Positions 29,942 through 62,500 of a stretch of 62,500 nucleotides of DNA are shown piece by piece. The notes under the pieces were generated by a model. That model made no database searches. It was not told the origin of the DNA and saw only the letters and a list, made by a program, of their open reading frames with translations. The stretch's first letter is position 1. Each line of letters opens with the position of its first letter. The stretch is from Glandiceps talaboti (Eukaryota; Hemichordata; Enteropneusta; Spengelidae): contig NC_135568.1 in assembly GCF_964340395.1 (NCBI RefSeq), positions 2,755,001 through 2,817,500 of the forward strand. Direction: 5' to 3'. Both the position numbers and the translations under genes were made by a program.

Positions 29942-30270
29942 ATACAGCCAATTTCACCTAACCGTTTATCTAGGTTCATACAATATTTGTAAGTAGGGAC
30001 AACACTGCAGACATACTGACTTAGAATCGTTACAATTAAAAACAAAAATATCGATAGCACCGATTTGCAGTAGACTGCATAAATTATAACATGTATACAT
30101 TTCCTGGGAATAACTTCAGCGGTAACAATGTGTTACAATTATCTATATTTTGCTATAATTCGTAAGGAGTTGGTGTGTCTGAGTCTTGTTCTTTTTGTAT
30201 GAGTTCACGAAGATAAATATACACGTGTGACACATACAGTTTCGGCAAGATTAGGTGAAATTGGCTGTAT
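29942..30270. mobile_element. MITE-like element with 19-bp terminal inverted repeats
   Basis: ATACAGCCAATTTCACCTA at 29942-29960 is exactly complementary to TAGGTGAAATTGGCTGTAT at 30252-30270. Ends reading TACAGCC next to a TA on the right side resemble Tc1/mariner-type elements, which duplicate TA. The left TA appears as GA, possibly mutated. No transposase is encoded in the 329 bp. Confidence 0.6.
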
Positions 30271-30735
30271 AATATTCAGAGTGATGACAGTTTTACGTTG
30301 GAAATGATTGAGAAGATCGCCGTCGATATACTTAATCCGTGTAACGTTGCAAGGCAAGTGTTCAATTCACAAAAAGTCCTTCCCATTATATCTGAAGCTG
30401 TGAAAGCAAACGCTGGGTAAATACATAACTGACACTAAATTACCATCCGTCTTCGTTATCAGATGCGGTTACAAAGTTAGTAACTAGAGTAATTTTACCA
30501 CGGATTTGTATCTCTTTAGTCCAATTTAGCAGGCCTATCTGTTGCTGATTGCTTTGGAAAACTCCCAGGATAGAGACTATGTCGATTTGCTAATGGCCTC
30601 GACGTAATGATTTTACACATACAGTAGTTGGATAACCCGTGAGAGAACTTCTTCGTCAAATGATTATAATATTTTGCTGGTTTATTGCTGTCAATTGGCT
30701 ATTGGCTCATTAGGATTTGATTGTGGGTCTGCTTT

Positions 30736-30747
30736 TTGATTGGTTGG

Positions 30748-30787
<40 letters not shown>

Positions 30788-30788
30788 T
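30736..30788. repeat. (GATT)n/(GGTT) microsatellite
   Basis: About 12 tetramer units, mostly GATT with GGTT variants at both ends. Same motif as at 21144. Confidence 0.9.
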
Positions 30789-31220
30789 GGTTATGATATT
30801 AGACTGTGAGACGACCAGCATGCAGATGTACATGTGTGAAATTATCATTGGAAGATATTGCCATTTTCAATTGCGACTGACAACTGGACTATATACTTAC
30901 ACACATGTACAGTCCCTACATCATGGATAGCTTGTGTCCGACATTGTATTTTACCTGCATTCGTTTGTAGAAGTTATTGTGTAATGTTGTCTTGAGCGAG
31001 TAATTATTGCACATTTTTGTTGAACAAATACCCTCAATACACTATAACGCATACATTTTACGCGTGTACGTCGTGGTCTGTGTGATTCATCTCTGATTAC
31101 TATGTCACAATGAATTATGTTAGTGTGGGACATTGCAGTAACATGATGGCAAAGCTGAACCAAACGTCTTCTTTGAATTGTAAAACGTACTAGTGAGTCT
31201 AACTGTATGTTGTTGGCTTT

Positions 31221-31400
31221 TCATATACAAACAGCTGGAATAAGAAGGACTTTACTGTCTTCCATCTTGTTGCAAAAGCCTCCATAGTTCACCACTATTA
31301 TTTCAGCATCATATCCCTCTGCAGTACCCCGGGAGCGGCACACAATGTACTTGTAGACGATGCTTCTGTGCAAAGTGTATGCGGTCAAAAATTGTGTCAT
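31221..31400 (-). CDS. Short ORF of uncertain reality (59 codons)
   Basis: A complete minus-strand frame begins MTQFLTAYTLHRS and contains IVYKYIVCRSRGTAEGY and EIIVVNYGGFCNK. A possible acceptor (TTTGCACAG) sits inside, so the true exon might begin at the Ser after HR. The patch looks unusually GC-rich for the region. The plus strand is also open here with a Cys-rich reading, so strand is uncertain. No family is recognised. Confidence 0.2.
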   Translation of the reverse strand: MTQFLTAYTLHRSIVYKYIVCRSRGTAEGYDAEIIVVNYGGFCNKMEDSKVLLIPAVCI

Positions 31401-32951
31401 ATGTATTCATATTATGGGATGTGTGAATGGCAAGATATTCGTATCCAGGTTTTACAAATTGGACTTAAATATTTCAATAGTGCGGAAAGGAAACATTGTT
31501 ACGGAGAAAATATAATGCACTACTGATGTTGAGTCATTTTCGTTCAACATGACGGCATCTGAATGACAAATACTAGTTGAGAAACATAAGTGTTACTCGA
31601 ATTGAACGGTTCCCAATCGAAATTGGACTTCAGTTTGAAATTTGCAAAGACAGAAAATCTTTATACTATCCTATCGCTTTAAACATAGTTCAACTAGACC
31701 TGGTCAGAATGATGTAATAATTCTATACGTTTTCCTCTCTGCTATATTTTTCATTCGGTAGTTTATTTTCATGCTTCGAAAATGAAGATTCACGAAAAAA
31801 AGTGTCAATACTTTTAACAACTGGAGGGTATTTGTGGTTACAAACACAGCAATTACCAAATTGAAATGGTATAGTCCACGGAAGATGTTAAACTCGCCAT
31901 TAAGATCACATCTTGAGTTAATAGCGTGGAAGAAAGTAACAACTTGAGATCAAATGTCGATTTTAAGCATGAGAATATCCAAAGAGATTACCTAATGTAC
32001 TGCTTGTGCCAAATTTACACTCTAGCATGAATAATTCAATTTTGAACCCCGTCAGGTGATTTAAGTGAGATTGAGATAGATTGACAAAGTGTCACAATAT
32101 GCCTTCTTTAACTTCTGTAATCTCCAGTCGTACACGACTAGTCCCAACTTAAACTCTAATGGAATTTCCACTACGCCATGCATACAGACCTTTTGCGAGC
32201 GAGAGACAGTTTCAATTGTAAACGATTTGTATGTAGTAGCATAAGATTACAAAGTGGATGGGCTCTTTCTGTTTGCGTTTTATACAGGTGTGGTTGGATT
32301 TTATTTTGCCGGATTTTTAGTTTTTGATGGCGACTATTCCGTATATGAATGGTGTTCTATTGTTAAAGTAATCATGTTTCCTCCTCTGTTTTGTTTCAGA
32401 TAAGTATGTTACAAGAAGTGCATCTTCATGGTGCATTTTACCCACGTTTATTTCTGGTCTGAGTGTTCACTTTATTCACGTTAATGCTGCAGTTTGTCGA
32501 ATTTGGAATCTATATCTATGTATCTCTCACATTCCGGACATTTCCCCATCGTAGAAAAAAAAGGATATGACGTAATCAGACCAAATCACGCAATGTGTGT
32601 CCCGTCCACTGTAAATCTGCGATGTCAAGATAACTACGATTTTTTCGAATGGGAATTAAACAAATCAATAATTGAAATTTGTAATTTCTGCACTTGTTCC
32701 CCTTTCGTCGTTTTGTGCTGGACACTTCGTAGCAACATACAATGTGAATATTTTAATTCTTTACCCGAAGCTAATATGCTAATGTTATTGTGAATAATTT
32801 TGCTCTACTTCAAGCGTGTGACCGTTCGTTTATCTCATTAAAATAAAGTCATATTAATTTTTCAAACTTAGAAATTGGTTATTGTGTTTTGGCTCCATGA
32901 ATCACTTGTACGACTCAGGATGCTATGGCAAAATATGTTACAAACAGTATT

Positions 32952-33180
32952 TTATGTATGTATGTATGTATGTATGTATGTATGTATGTATGTATGTATG
33001 TATGTATGTATGTATGCATGCATGCATGCATGCATGCATGCATGCATGCATGGATGGATGGATGGATGGATGGATGGATGTATGTATGTATGTATGTATG
33101 TATGTATGTATGTATGTATGTATGTATGTATGTATGTATGTTCGTACGTACGTACGTACGTACGTATGTACATTTGTGCA

Positions 33181-33237
<57 letters not shown>
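32952..33237. repeat. Block-wise compound tetranucleotide array
   Basis: Consecutive in-register blocks: (TATG)n, (CATG)n, (GATG)n, (TATG)n, a short (TACG)n block and, after a 20-bp link, (TCTG)n. All frames on both strands are open through it, giving many spurious Tyr/Cys/Met or Ile/His/Thr frames. Confidence 0.97.
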
Positions 33238-33835
33238 TTATCGCTCTGAAAGTCTCTATGACATTTTGAAGTCTGTCACAAGAATGAGATCTTCGCCCCT
33301 TCTTCAAGTTGTCTAGTATTTGTTTACCTTGACTTGAGATTTTTGTCATCATTTTAGTTTTACTCTAATAAGTGTCTAGTGGCACTGTTGTGTGATACAA
33401 AACAAGTTTTTGGTGATACTTCAGCTGGAGGTAACTGAAACTGTGTGAGACGTTTCTTTTGATTACTCATACCGCAGCCTGATAGATGAAGTCACATAAC
33501 GTACCCATGCATACATACATGTGACGTGAGATGAAACATTGTGAATGAACTTTGGATTAGCCGGACGTATTGATGTAATAGTACGAACACCAGTTGATTA
33601 CAAGAAAGGTAGGTTTTTTTGACATCCGATGATTTGAAAACGTATAAGGACAGTTTAATATCATTCATTCCTTTCATCCTTGATGAGTTCATTTTTTAAT
33701 CTAGATCTGTCCATTCAAGATTTCAATTGTTCTAAATTACAATTCGAACTCTACTTTGTTGCCAAGGATACATTTTACTATATTTTCATGTTGATCTAAA
33801 CAGGTGATTGATAGGTCACTGAACAACATATACCG

Positions 33836-33850
33836 CCCCCCCCCCCCCCC
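33836..33850. repeat. Poly-C tract
   Basis: Fifteen consecutive cytosines, the longest homopolymer of G or C noticed here. Confidence 0.95.
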
Positions 33851-34248
33851 GGTAATAAGCGCCTGGTCTGGATGACGGAATGACACATGCCATTTAATGC
33901 AGTATATACCTCGGCAGTAAAGATCTGGAACTTTTGCTGTTACTTTTCTCTAGGAAACTCTCACTCTATGTTTATCAAAATCAAGAAAGAAAATCGGGGT
34001 CAATGTAAAAATGTTTGAACTAATAAAAACTCAGGAATTATATTTGAGCCACTTCTGAATCCAATATATGTCAATTATAATCAGAATATGATATTATCAG
34101 TGGATTAAAAACTCTTGGTTTATAAATGCCTCCATGACAAATACGAAGGTATCTCCATCCGGATTTATTGTCTACCTGATGCTTTTTGTATAAGGAAGTG
34201 TTCATTTGTCGTACGCTTCACAGAGAAATGTGATGGCATGAAATGGAA

Positions 34249-34250
<2 letters not shown>

Positions 34251-34283
<33 letters not shown>

Positions 34284-34640
34284 CACACAAACCAACCAAC
34301 AAACAAACAAAACAAACAAAACCAACCAACCAACCAACAACAAACAACAAACAAACACACAATCACACACACACGCGCTCACACGTACGTCCATCCATCC
34401 ATCCATCCATCATCCATCCATCCATCCACACACGATACCTACCTACCTACTACCTACCAAAACATACATACATAGTTACATACATACATACACATACATA
34501 CATACATACATACATACATACATACATACATACATACATACATACATACATAGACATACATACATACATACATACATACATACATACATACATACATACA
34601 TACATACATACATACATACATACAGACAGACAGACACACA
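34251..34640. repeat. Compound CA / CCAA / CATC / CATA / GACA array
   Basis: An (AC)n run is followed by CAAA/CCAA-rich sequence, (CATC)n, CTAC units, a long (CATA)n run and (GACA)n. It is purine/pyrimidine-patterned low-complexity DNA, not coding. Confidence 0.95.
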
Positions 34641-35456
34641 CACATATACGTATAGGGGTTAGTGGTGTGGGATTATATTGGAGTAGAGTATTGCAAATTA
34701 CAGAACAGAAAAGAATCGTTTCCGTTAAGTAAGGGCAGATAAGTACCATAGTTTACATTGTGTTTAGTTAATCATACAACGAAGTAGTTACAATTCATAT
34801 GAAACAACAAGATGATTGACAGATAATTGAGAAATAAAATATCAACAGGATTACGCCAATGCATTCACAGTTTTATATTTTTGCCTATGTATCGATTGTA
34901 CTCAATCTTTGAATCATTTATTGTCTTACAGCTGTATAATTGATAGCAAAGATATCCTTAAAATTACTGCAATGTTTGATGGCAATGGTACTAGTGATTC
35001 ATTTATCAGGCTGGATAGACTCGGATATTACAATAGAATAAGAAAGGAGAAAGGATTCATGCAGAATACAAGTACGCCTTCCGAAATCTTAATGATACAT
35101 GTATACTTGTCCTTTTCACATTCCACTATCAAATTTCCTAAAAATACGTCACATTTCCGTCTTTTTTTCATTTCTCGCAGGTGATTCTTGTCAATGTGTA
35201 TTTCATGATCATCAGATTAATGTCTTCTCCGCGATAACTTAATAATTTATTCCTGTATATAGAAATGTAATTTTTGAATAAAGTGGTGGAGGAAGGGCGT
35301 GTAATGAACGATCGAGGAAGTACATATGTTCTATTGAATATAGTGACTCGTCCAACAATGCGAAATATACTGGTTCCGGATTTTCCGGAGTGAACATACT
35401 GTCAGTATGTCCTTGATAGTAAGGATTGTCTTGATTTGCAAACTGTATATGTGTGC

Positions 35457-35594
35457 GTGTGTATGTATGTATGTATGTATGTATGTATGTATGTATGTAT
35501 GTATGTATGTATGTATGTATGTATGTATGTATGTATGTATGTATCCTTGTCTGCGTGTGTGTGTGTGTGTGTGTCTGTCTGTCTGTGTGTGTCT
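35457..35594. repeat. (GTAT)n with (GT)n/(GTCT)n tail
   Basis: About 20 GTAT units are followed by GT dinucleotides and GTCT tetramers. Confidence 0.95.
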
Positions 35595-36673
35595 GTAGGT
35601 GAGACAACTGACTGTCCCCAATGTATTTGTACAAAAGTGAAATTGTACATCGAGTGATCGCGCATGCTCAAAACCAAAGAATTGATCATCGGTAAACTGG
35701 ATTTCATCTCTTTAATACTTGGGGTCATTGTTCGTAACGTGTATTGAATATCAATTTGAATATTGATAACAATATGTTGGTCATACAGTGATCTGTTTCA
35801 ATGTGGCATATATACTCTTAGGGACAGTCCATATTAATTAAAACTCAATTTAGATCAGTGAATACTTAATTGGAGATAACTAGTATTGCAGCCACTATCC
35901 ACAAACATGTCAATAGCGTGATGAATTACCTGGACCAGTGCCCCTAACTAATCAAGAAAAAAATTAATGGCTCCCCAGGTGAGTGATTTCTCTGTGGGTC
36001 GCCATCTATATCCTTCGAGATGACAGTTCTAGACCCCTTTAATTGTCGTCAAATTATAAAAGATAATGAACATTTTCATTGCACTCTTTGCTGTGACTCA
36101 ATTTCGATGCTCCAGAAGGTTATAAATTAGAACTTAATGATCGTTGTTGTCCCTTTTGTGTTATTTGATGTCTCTCTTATAGAAGACTCGATGAGTATCA
36201 ATGTTTATCTAATCGAACACTCACATATGAAAATAAAAATTCTTAAAATAAAATAAAACATCTACCTACCCCATCTATTCTAAAAATGAATGTAATCGGA
36301 ACCACACAATTATTTTTACGCCTTAACAGTAAGTTTGTGTATGTAAATTCAAAGATGATCTCAGAGACTAAAAAATTGCAAATAGTGAGTGCATCTTCAC
36401 ATTTGGACAACATTCTATCTTTATTTGAATGACTTAAAAAATGAAAATTGTTTACCGAAGTATACTTTTTGTGATAGAGAGAAGAAAAATGAATAAACCG
36501 TTTTAAGCTACAGAACTCAACCTGGCTTGACCGTATATATGTCATGTTCGTAAAATAATAAAGTACTAGATAGATACTACCAAACTAGAGTGACTATAGA
36601 TTTTTAGATTAGGCGAGAGGATGTTTTTTCACATCTCGCATAACGTTTTTTGTTACAAATGGTATATTACACA

Positions 36674-37135
36674 TTACATACAGACATCAAGTCAGTGTAC
36701 ACAGTACCATCAATGACTAGTAGACAGGTAATTCAGTTGATTCATTCTGTTTACATACAGACATCAAGTCAGTGTACACAGTACCATCAATGACTAGTAG
36801 ACAGGTAATTCAGTTGATTCATACTGTTTACATACAGACATCAATTCAGTGTACACAGTACCATCAATGACTAGTAGACAGGTAATTCAGTTGATTCATA
36901 CTGTTTACACACAGACATCAAGTCAGTGTACAAAGTACCATCAATGACTAGTAGACAGGTAATTCAGTTGATTCATACTGTTTACATACAGACATCAAGT
37001 CAGTGTACAAAGTACCATCAATGACTAGTAGACAGGTAATTCAGTTGATTCATACTGTTTACATACATACATCAAGTCAGTGTACACAGTACCATCAATG
37101 ACTAGTAGACAGGTAATTCAGTTGATTCATATTAT
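36674..37135. repeat. 77-bp tandem repeat, six copies
   Basis: Copies start at 36674, 36751, 36828, 36905, 36982 and 37059 with TTACATACAGACATCAAGTC or a one- or two-base variant. The copies are nearly identical and exactly 77 bp apart, which indicates recent amplification. A G-rich stretch (GGGGGTGGGTGGTGGGGG type) follows at once. Confidence 0.95.
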
Positions 37136-37583
37136 TTACATTTACGGGGGTGGGTGGTGGGGGTGGCGGGGGTAGAGGTACTTGTGAAGGTTGGCCTGGC
37201 CTTCTTTACGCATAGTGTATGTATATATGTACACTAAATCAGGATTTAGTTGATAGTATTATTGATATGACTCCCAATGAATGTTAAAAACAATGGCTTT
37301 TCTATACATGAAACGTTGATGGCGCCAGAACCATAGTCACTCGTGAGATTCTCTGCGCTAGTATTAGGGAGTTTTCACTTTTAAATTTCAGAGCTAGCCT
37401 TGAGAAGTTATAAGGGGAAGGGGTCCTGAATTTTCCCCTAGAGAGAGAATTTTTTCTGTCCAAATATATGCTTGAAATATGACCACTGGCCTCACATCGT
37501 TACGATGCATTGCTGCATCATATTGCGTAAGAAATCACCGACAACCCAAGTCAAATGTCTACCAAATTTCTTTGATGGTTGTA

Positions 37584-37803
37584 TACATGCATACCTATCT
37601 ACATATCTACCTACATACCTACCTATCTACATACATAATACATACCTACGTACGTACGTTCGCGTACGTACGTACTTACGTACATACGTACGTACGTACG
37701 TACTGACATACATACATACATACATACATACATACATACATACATACATACATACATACATACATACATACATACATAAAGACAGACAGACAAACAAACA
37801 GAC

Positions 37804-37865
<62 letters not shown>

Positions 37866-37890
37866 GCATACATACATACATACATACATA
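37584..37890. repeat. Compound CTAC / CGTA / CATA / GACA array
   Basis: In-register blocks of CTAC or CTAT, CGTA, a long CATA run, CAGA/CAAA, a long GACA run and CATA again. Confidence 0.95.
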
Positions 37891-38620
37891 CATACACACT
37901 GACATTAGACACGTACACCGTATCATGCCTAATGACACTCTTGAACTGTGCAATTAAGTTGTGTTAAAACGATAAAAAGGGGTAAAATTTGGTTATAACA
38001 CGAGTCATATTATAGTATAACCACGTACGACGACATGCCTGCACGTGAATGTGGCCTTACATAATAGGTAAAGTATCTACATCATGTAAATGACTAATTG
38101 GTCCACTTTCACTCACCCACATACCAGTGATTACATCACGCACTCGGTAAACACTGATTTTGAATTATCTACTATTATTACCAATGCAGGTACATGCTAT
38201 ATTCACGTGCTACAACCCTTCTCACTGCACTGTTACACTATTTTCTACGACCCATTGAAATCGCTGGCCAAACCTAATTGCACAGCACACATTACTGTGT
38301 AAACTATTGTATTGAGTAGCTGATTGGCAGCAGTCAATCTATGAAGCAATTTTACTTTGACGCTGCAATCATAACAAAACGTGTCTTCTATTCAACGTTT
38401 TCATAGAGTATGGCATGAAATATGGCATCATGTGTTATTCTAGAAAACTGTGATGTGGTTTATAGTTTGTTTGTATTTCAACAGTGCAGTGATATGTGTT
38501 TGTATTTAAGTTGGCCTCAAATAACAAATACGTGGGTTGACATATTCATTTATTGTAGGCACTATTTCATTAGCTAATATATATATTTAGTTATGTTCTC
38601 ATTTTTCTGGTGAAATAAAG
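37891..38620. other. Unique DNA with a possible retroposon 3' end
   Basis: No gene is supported. The right end, TGAAATAAAGTTCAATTCAA, looks like the AATAAA plus short-repeat tail of a non-LTR retroposon, but no upstream coding sequence is recognisable. Confidence 0.3.
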
Positions 38621-39720
38621 TTCAATTCAATTCAATTCAACTATAGACAGTGGAGGTCTATGATTCAACTATAGACAGTGGAGGGTCTATGATTCAACTA
38701 TAAACAGTGGAGGGTCTATAATTCAACTACAGGCAGTGAAGGGTCTATGATTCAATTATAGGCAGTGGAGGGTCTACGATTCACTATAGACAGTGGAGGG
38801 TCTATGATTCAACTATAGACAGTGGAGGGTCTATGATTCAACTATAGACACTGGAGGTCTACGATTCAACAATAGACAATGGAGGGTTTATGATTCAACT
38901 ATAGACAGTGGAGGGTCTATGATTCAACTATAGACAGTGGAGGTCTATGATTCAACTATAGACAGTGGAGGGTCTATGATTCAACTATAAACAGTAGAGG
39001 GTCTATAATTCAACTACAGGCAGTGAAGGGTCTATGATTCAACTATAGACAGTGGAGGGTCTACGATTCAACTATAGACTGTGGAGGGTCTATGATTCAA
39101 CTATAGACAGTGGAGGGTCTATGATTCAACTATAGACAGTGGAGGTCTACGATTCAACTATAGACAATGGAGGGTGTATGATTCAACTATAGACAGTGGA
39201 GGGTCTATGATTCAACTATAGACAGTGGAGGGTCTATGATTCAACTATACACAGTGGAGGGTCTATGATTCAACTATAGACAGTGGAGGGTGTATAATTC
39301 AACTATAGACAGTGGATGGTCTATAATTCAACTACAGGCAGTGGAGGGTCTATAATTCAACTATAGACAGTGGAGGGTCTATGATTCAACTATAGACAGT
39401 GGAGGTCTACGATTCAACTATATACAGTGGAGGGTCTATAATTCAACTATAGGCAGTGGAGGGTCTACGATTCAACTATAGACAGTGGAGGTCTACGATT
39501 CAACTACAGACAGTGGAGGGTCTATGATTCAACTATAGACAGTGGAGGGTCTATGATTCAACTAATCTCGAATTACTGTCGTTATTGAAAGTGTGTAAAA
39601 ATAGACAGTGTAGGGTCTATGATTCAACTACAGACAGTGGAGGGTCTATAATTCAACTATAGACAGTGGAGGCTCTATGATTCAACTAATCTCGAATTAC
39701 TGTCGTTATTGAAAGTGTCT
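38621..39720. repeat. 28-29-bp minisatellite, about 35 copies
   Basis: The unit is about ATTCAACTATAGACAGTGGA plus GGGTCTATG, with a 28-bp variant lacking one G. It starts directly from a short (ATTCA)n run that follows AATAAAG. Larger blocks repeat at about 287 bp (unit variants TATAAACAG and TACAGGCAGTGAA recur in the same order). A foreign segment ACTAATCTCGAATTACTGTC occurs twice, 124 bp apart, near the end. Confidence 0.95.
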
Positions 39721-40375
39721 AACAATAGCATGTATATTAAATACCCATTAGAAAGAAAAAAAACCAATGGAATTGTTTCTGGTCAGGACATTTTGTCTAA
39801 TGTGGTGCGACGACGCGATTTCTTTTTATTCTCAACAAACCTGTCTCTCAATCTACTACTAATGGCAGTTACTGTACTTTTTATTTAATAATAATAAAAC
39901 GAATCTGAGCTCTGTCACTGAAGAAGGGGTGGTTATTTTTGTGTTTCCCTTCGGATCTGCAGACTGCATGGGCAGTATAAACACGAGAAAAAAAGTCCGA
40001 CGCGAGGGTATTTAAGTGATGCGCGCTGACCAGAAACATTTTTCTTGGCCTAATATATCTGCTTGGCAAATGCAATGGATAACTATTTGTAAAAGTTATT
40101 AGTAAATTAAAAAAAAAACGGGTACTAGTATAAATGCAACCAGTCCCTTTTAAATTATCGGAGACGAAATAAATTCTACGTGGTTCTGTTTATTAGCATT
40201 ACCCATGAATTAATAGGTTATTAAAACTGATATAGTAAATATTCTGATGGTAATACAACTGAGAAATCTTGATATAGACAATAGATAAAATCGACAGAAT
40301 GTAATGAATGGATTTAATGTAATCTTATAAACAATGGATTCAAAAGTCTATTATTTCGATTCTGTCTCTCTCCCT

Positions 40376-40525
40376 CTCACTCACTCACTCACTCACTCAC
40401 TCACTCACTCACTCACTCACTCACTCACTCACTCACTCACTCACTCACTCACTCACTCACTCACTCACTCACTCACTCACTCACTCACCCCTCTCTCTCT
40501 ATCTATCTCTCTCTCTCTCTCTATC

Positions 40526-40563
<38 letters not shown>
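40376..40563. repeat. (TCAC)n followed by (CT)n
   Basis: About 28 TCAC units are followed by about 75 bp of CT-rich sequence with TATC interruptions. Confidence 0.95.
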
Positions 40564-40570
<7 letters not shown>

Positions 40571-40595
40571 TCTCTCCATCCCCTTCCTTCTCTCT

Positions 40596-40639
40596 ATTGA
40601 TATTGGCATCTTGACAGGTAAAGTGCAATAAAATAATGT
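40596..40639 (+). pseudogene. Decayed partial duplicate of the large gene's first exon and donor
   Basis: The 44 bases match 41747-41790 at 40 positions, including the 3' half of the signal-peptide exon and the donor ACAG|GTAAAGTG. The copy has an in-frame TGA (TCT TGA CAG instead of TCT TTA CAG) and is fused upstream to the CT microsatellite, so the start codon is missing. Confidence 0.6.
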
Positions 40640-41714
40640 TGGAGTCATATAGACATTCAAAGAATGTTGAAAGTAAAGACGTTAATTTGTTGCACACTGG
40701 CGAAAAGTGTAAGTGACGCCTACTTTATATATATTTTTTTTATTTCAAGTTCTCTGCTAAAGGGCAGGTTTTCACACAAAACATTTATTTCAGTTACGTT
40801 CTGTTCTACTTTGCTCACCCAGGCCAATTGTAAAACGATGTTAACTGTTGATTGTTGATTGACATTCCATACATTATTTGCTATTAATATTAACAACGAG
40901 TCATCCTTCAACTTGCTCGTAATTTCACCAATCCTGGTATATATTACAACACAAACGTTGCCAACCTCTTAAGGTTACAACGAAATAAAAGGCAAATGAC
41001 TAATTAATTTCAATAATACTTAACTGTATTTTCAACTTTGTAATTATATGTTATAATTAACAGTACCTTGATTTTAGACTCGCTGAATGGTAAACCTATA
41101 CGTAACGGGTAGTACAGGAGGAAGCTTACTGTGTAAAACAAAATGAACTAAAAGTTGATTAAGAGTAAATGAAAATTTAAAAAAAAAAGATTACAATGTT
41201 TTACGAGGACGCATACAAGTCACGAGTTCGCGTCATGGAAACAAAATGAACGCGGAAACGGAAACGCCTGGCTACAATCACAATCTGAGTTTGTGTTCAC
41301 CCGATTATTCATCGGATTCATTTCCTTTGTTCAAACTTCTTTGATAAGATAATACTCTTGACAAAAACTAGGAGCCAAACAAAAAGACAATAGAAAGATC
41401 CACCCTCGCGGTCACATGACTCGGGTTACATTTGCCAATGTCCAGTGTCAGCCATCACTGATCCAGTTCAGTGTTAAGGTTTGCACGGGTCAAACATACA
41501 ATTCCCTTTCATTTCTTTTTTTCTGTTTGGACTTTTTTTCTGACTTCATAACGTCAAGACGTGTCTTCGCAGCGGTTTGTAAGTACGACCGACATCGCCA
41601 TTGACCCCTGGAATACCTCACTGTGGATACTTTGCTTGAATTAACATGGGCGTTGGCCAGGTAGTTCGGACTTAAATCGCGGTTGTAAGCCGAAATATTC
41701 CTTGGATTTGGAAG

Positions 41715-62500
<20,786 letters not shown>

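Larger units (their letters stand above)
31401..36673. other. Gene-poor, microsatellite-dense stretch
   Basis: Holds several period-4 arrays (listed separately), a poly-C run at 33836-33850 and AT-rich unique DNA. The 99-codon plus frame at 32494-32793 shows no domain or splice support. Confidence 0.5.
39721..41714. other. Upstream region of the large gene
   Basis: Contains the (TCAC)n/(CT)n tract, the decayed first-exon copy (40596-40639) and a GC-richer stretch at about 41,200-41,710 that probably holds the 5' UTR and promoter. No TATA box was identified. An in-frame TAA at 41673 precedes the initiator ATG. Confidence 0.4.

Noticed and set aside
32875-33352. Overlapping frames of Tyr-Val-Cys-Met or Ile-His-Thr repeats on both strands
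   Set aside because: Produced by tetranucleotide microsatellites, which are open in all frames. The same applies to 34.1-34.7, 35.2-35.7, 37.5-38.0 and 46.5-46.8 kb.
36674-39720. Regularly spaced repeats that could be mistaken for a CRISPR array
   Set aside because: They are head-to-tail tandem units without unique spacers, in a eukaryotic context.

Overview
This is a eukaryotic, metazoan-type window: AT-rich, no operons, canonical GT/AG introns, long gene-poor stretches and very abundant di-, tri- and tetranucleotide repeats. Repeat style and short introns suggest a marine invertebrate (lophotrochozoan or non-vertebrate deuterostome); the sequence alone does not settle the phylum.

Left part (1-25,000): mostly intergenic or intronic DNA. 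It holds compound (CAGT)n/(CTGT)n and (GA)n tracts, fold-back and MITE-like elements, a diverged dispersed repeat, and a few weak single-exon candidates. One of these, 2914-3068 (+), resembles the fatty-acid-hydroxylase / alkylglycerol-monooxygenase family.

25,050-25,990 (+): a compact small gene. It has a CCAAT box, TATA box, initiator, 5' UTR exon, intron, and a 92-residue secreted precursor. A very basic peptide with a Cys-(10)-Cys ring is followed by a Gly-Lys-Arg amidation/cleavage site and an acidic propiece, so it is a candidate neuropeptide/hormone or antimicrobial peptide precursor.

25,990-41,700: gene-poor and repeat-dense. Contents include a possible small secreted protein on the minus strand at 29,299-29,514, a TIR element at 29,942-30,270, tetranucleotide arrays at 32.9-37.9 kb, a 77-bp tandem repeat, a 29-bp minisatellite of about 35 copies, and a decayed duplicate of the next gene's first exon.

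41,715-62,500 (+): one large gene, cut by the right edge. I reconstructed 19 exons with consistent phases, giving about 3,486 codons so far. The order is signal peptide, Cys-rich CDDGG/GTDC module, Thr-rich linker, second Cys-rich module, Thr-rich linkers, a single 5,985-bp exon with exactly 124 units of a 14-residue mucin-like repeat followed by 12 units of a related 14-mer, six copies of an about 135-142-residue four-cysteine domain that I do not recognise, and at least six fibronectin type III domains. From exon 3 on, every complete exon is a symmetric phase 1-1 module. The protein should be a very long O-glycosylated secreted or cell-surface adhesion/receptor protein. Its unnamed six-copy domain is the best candidate here for something undescribed.
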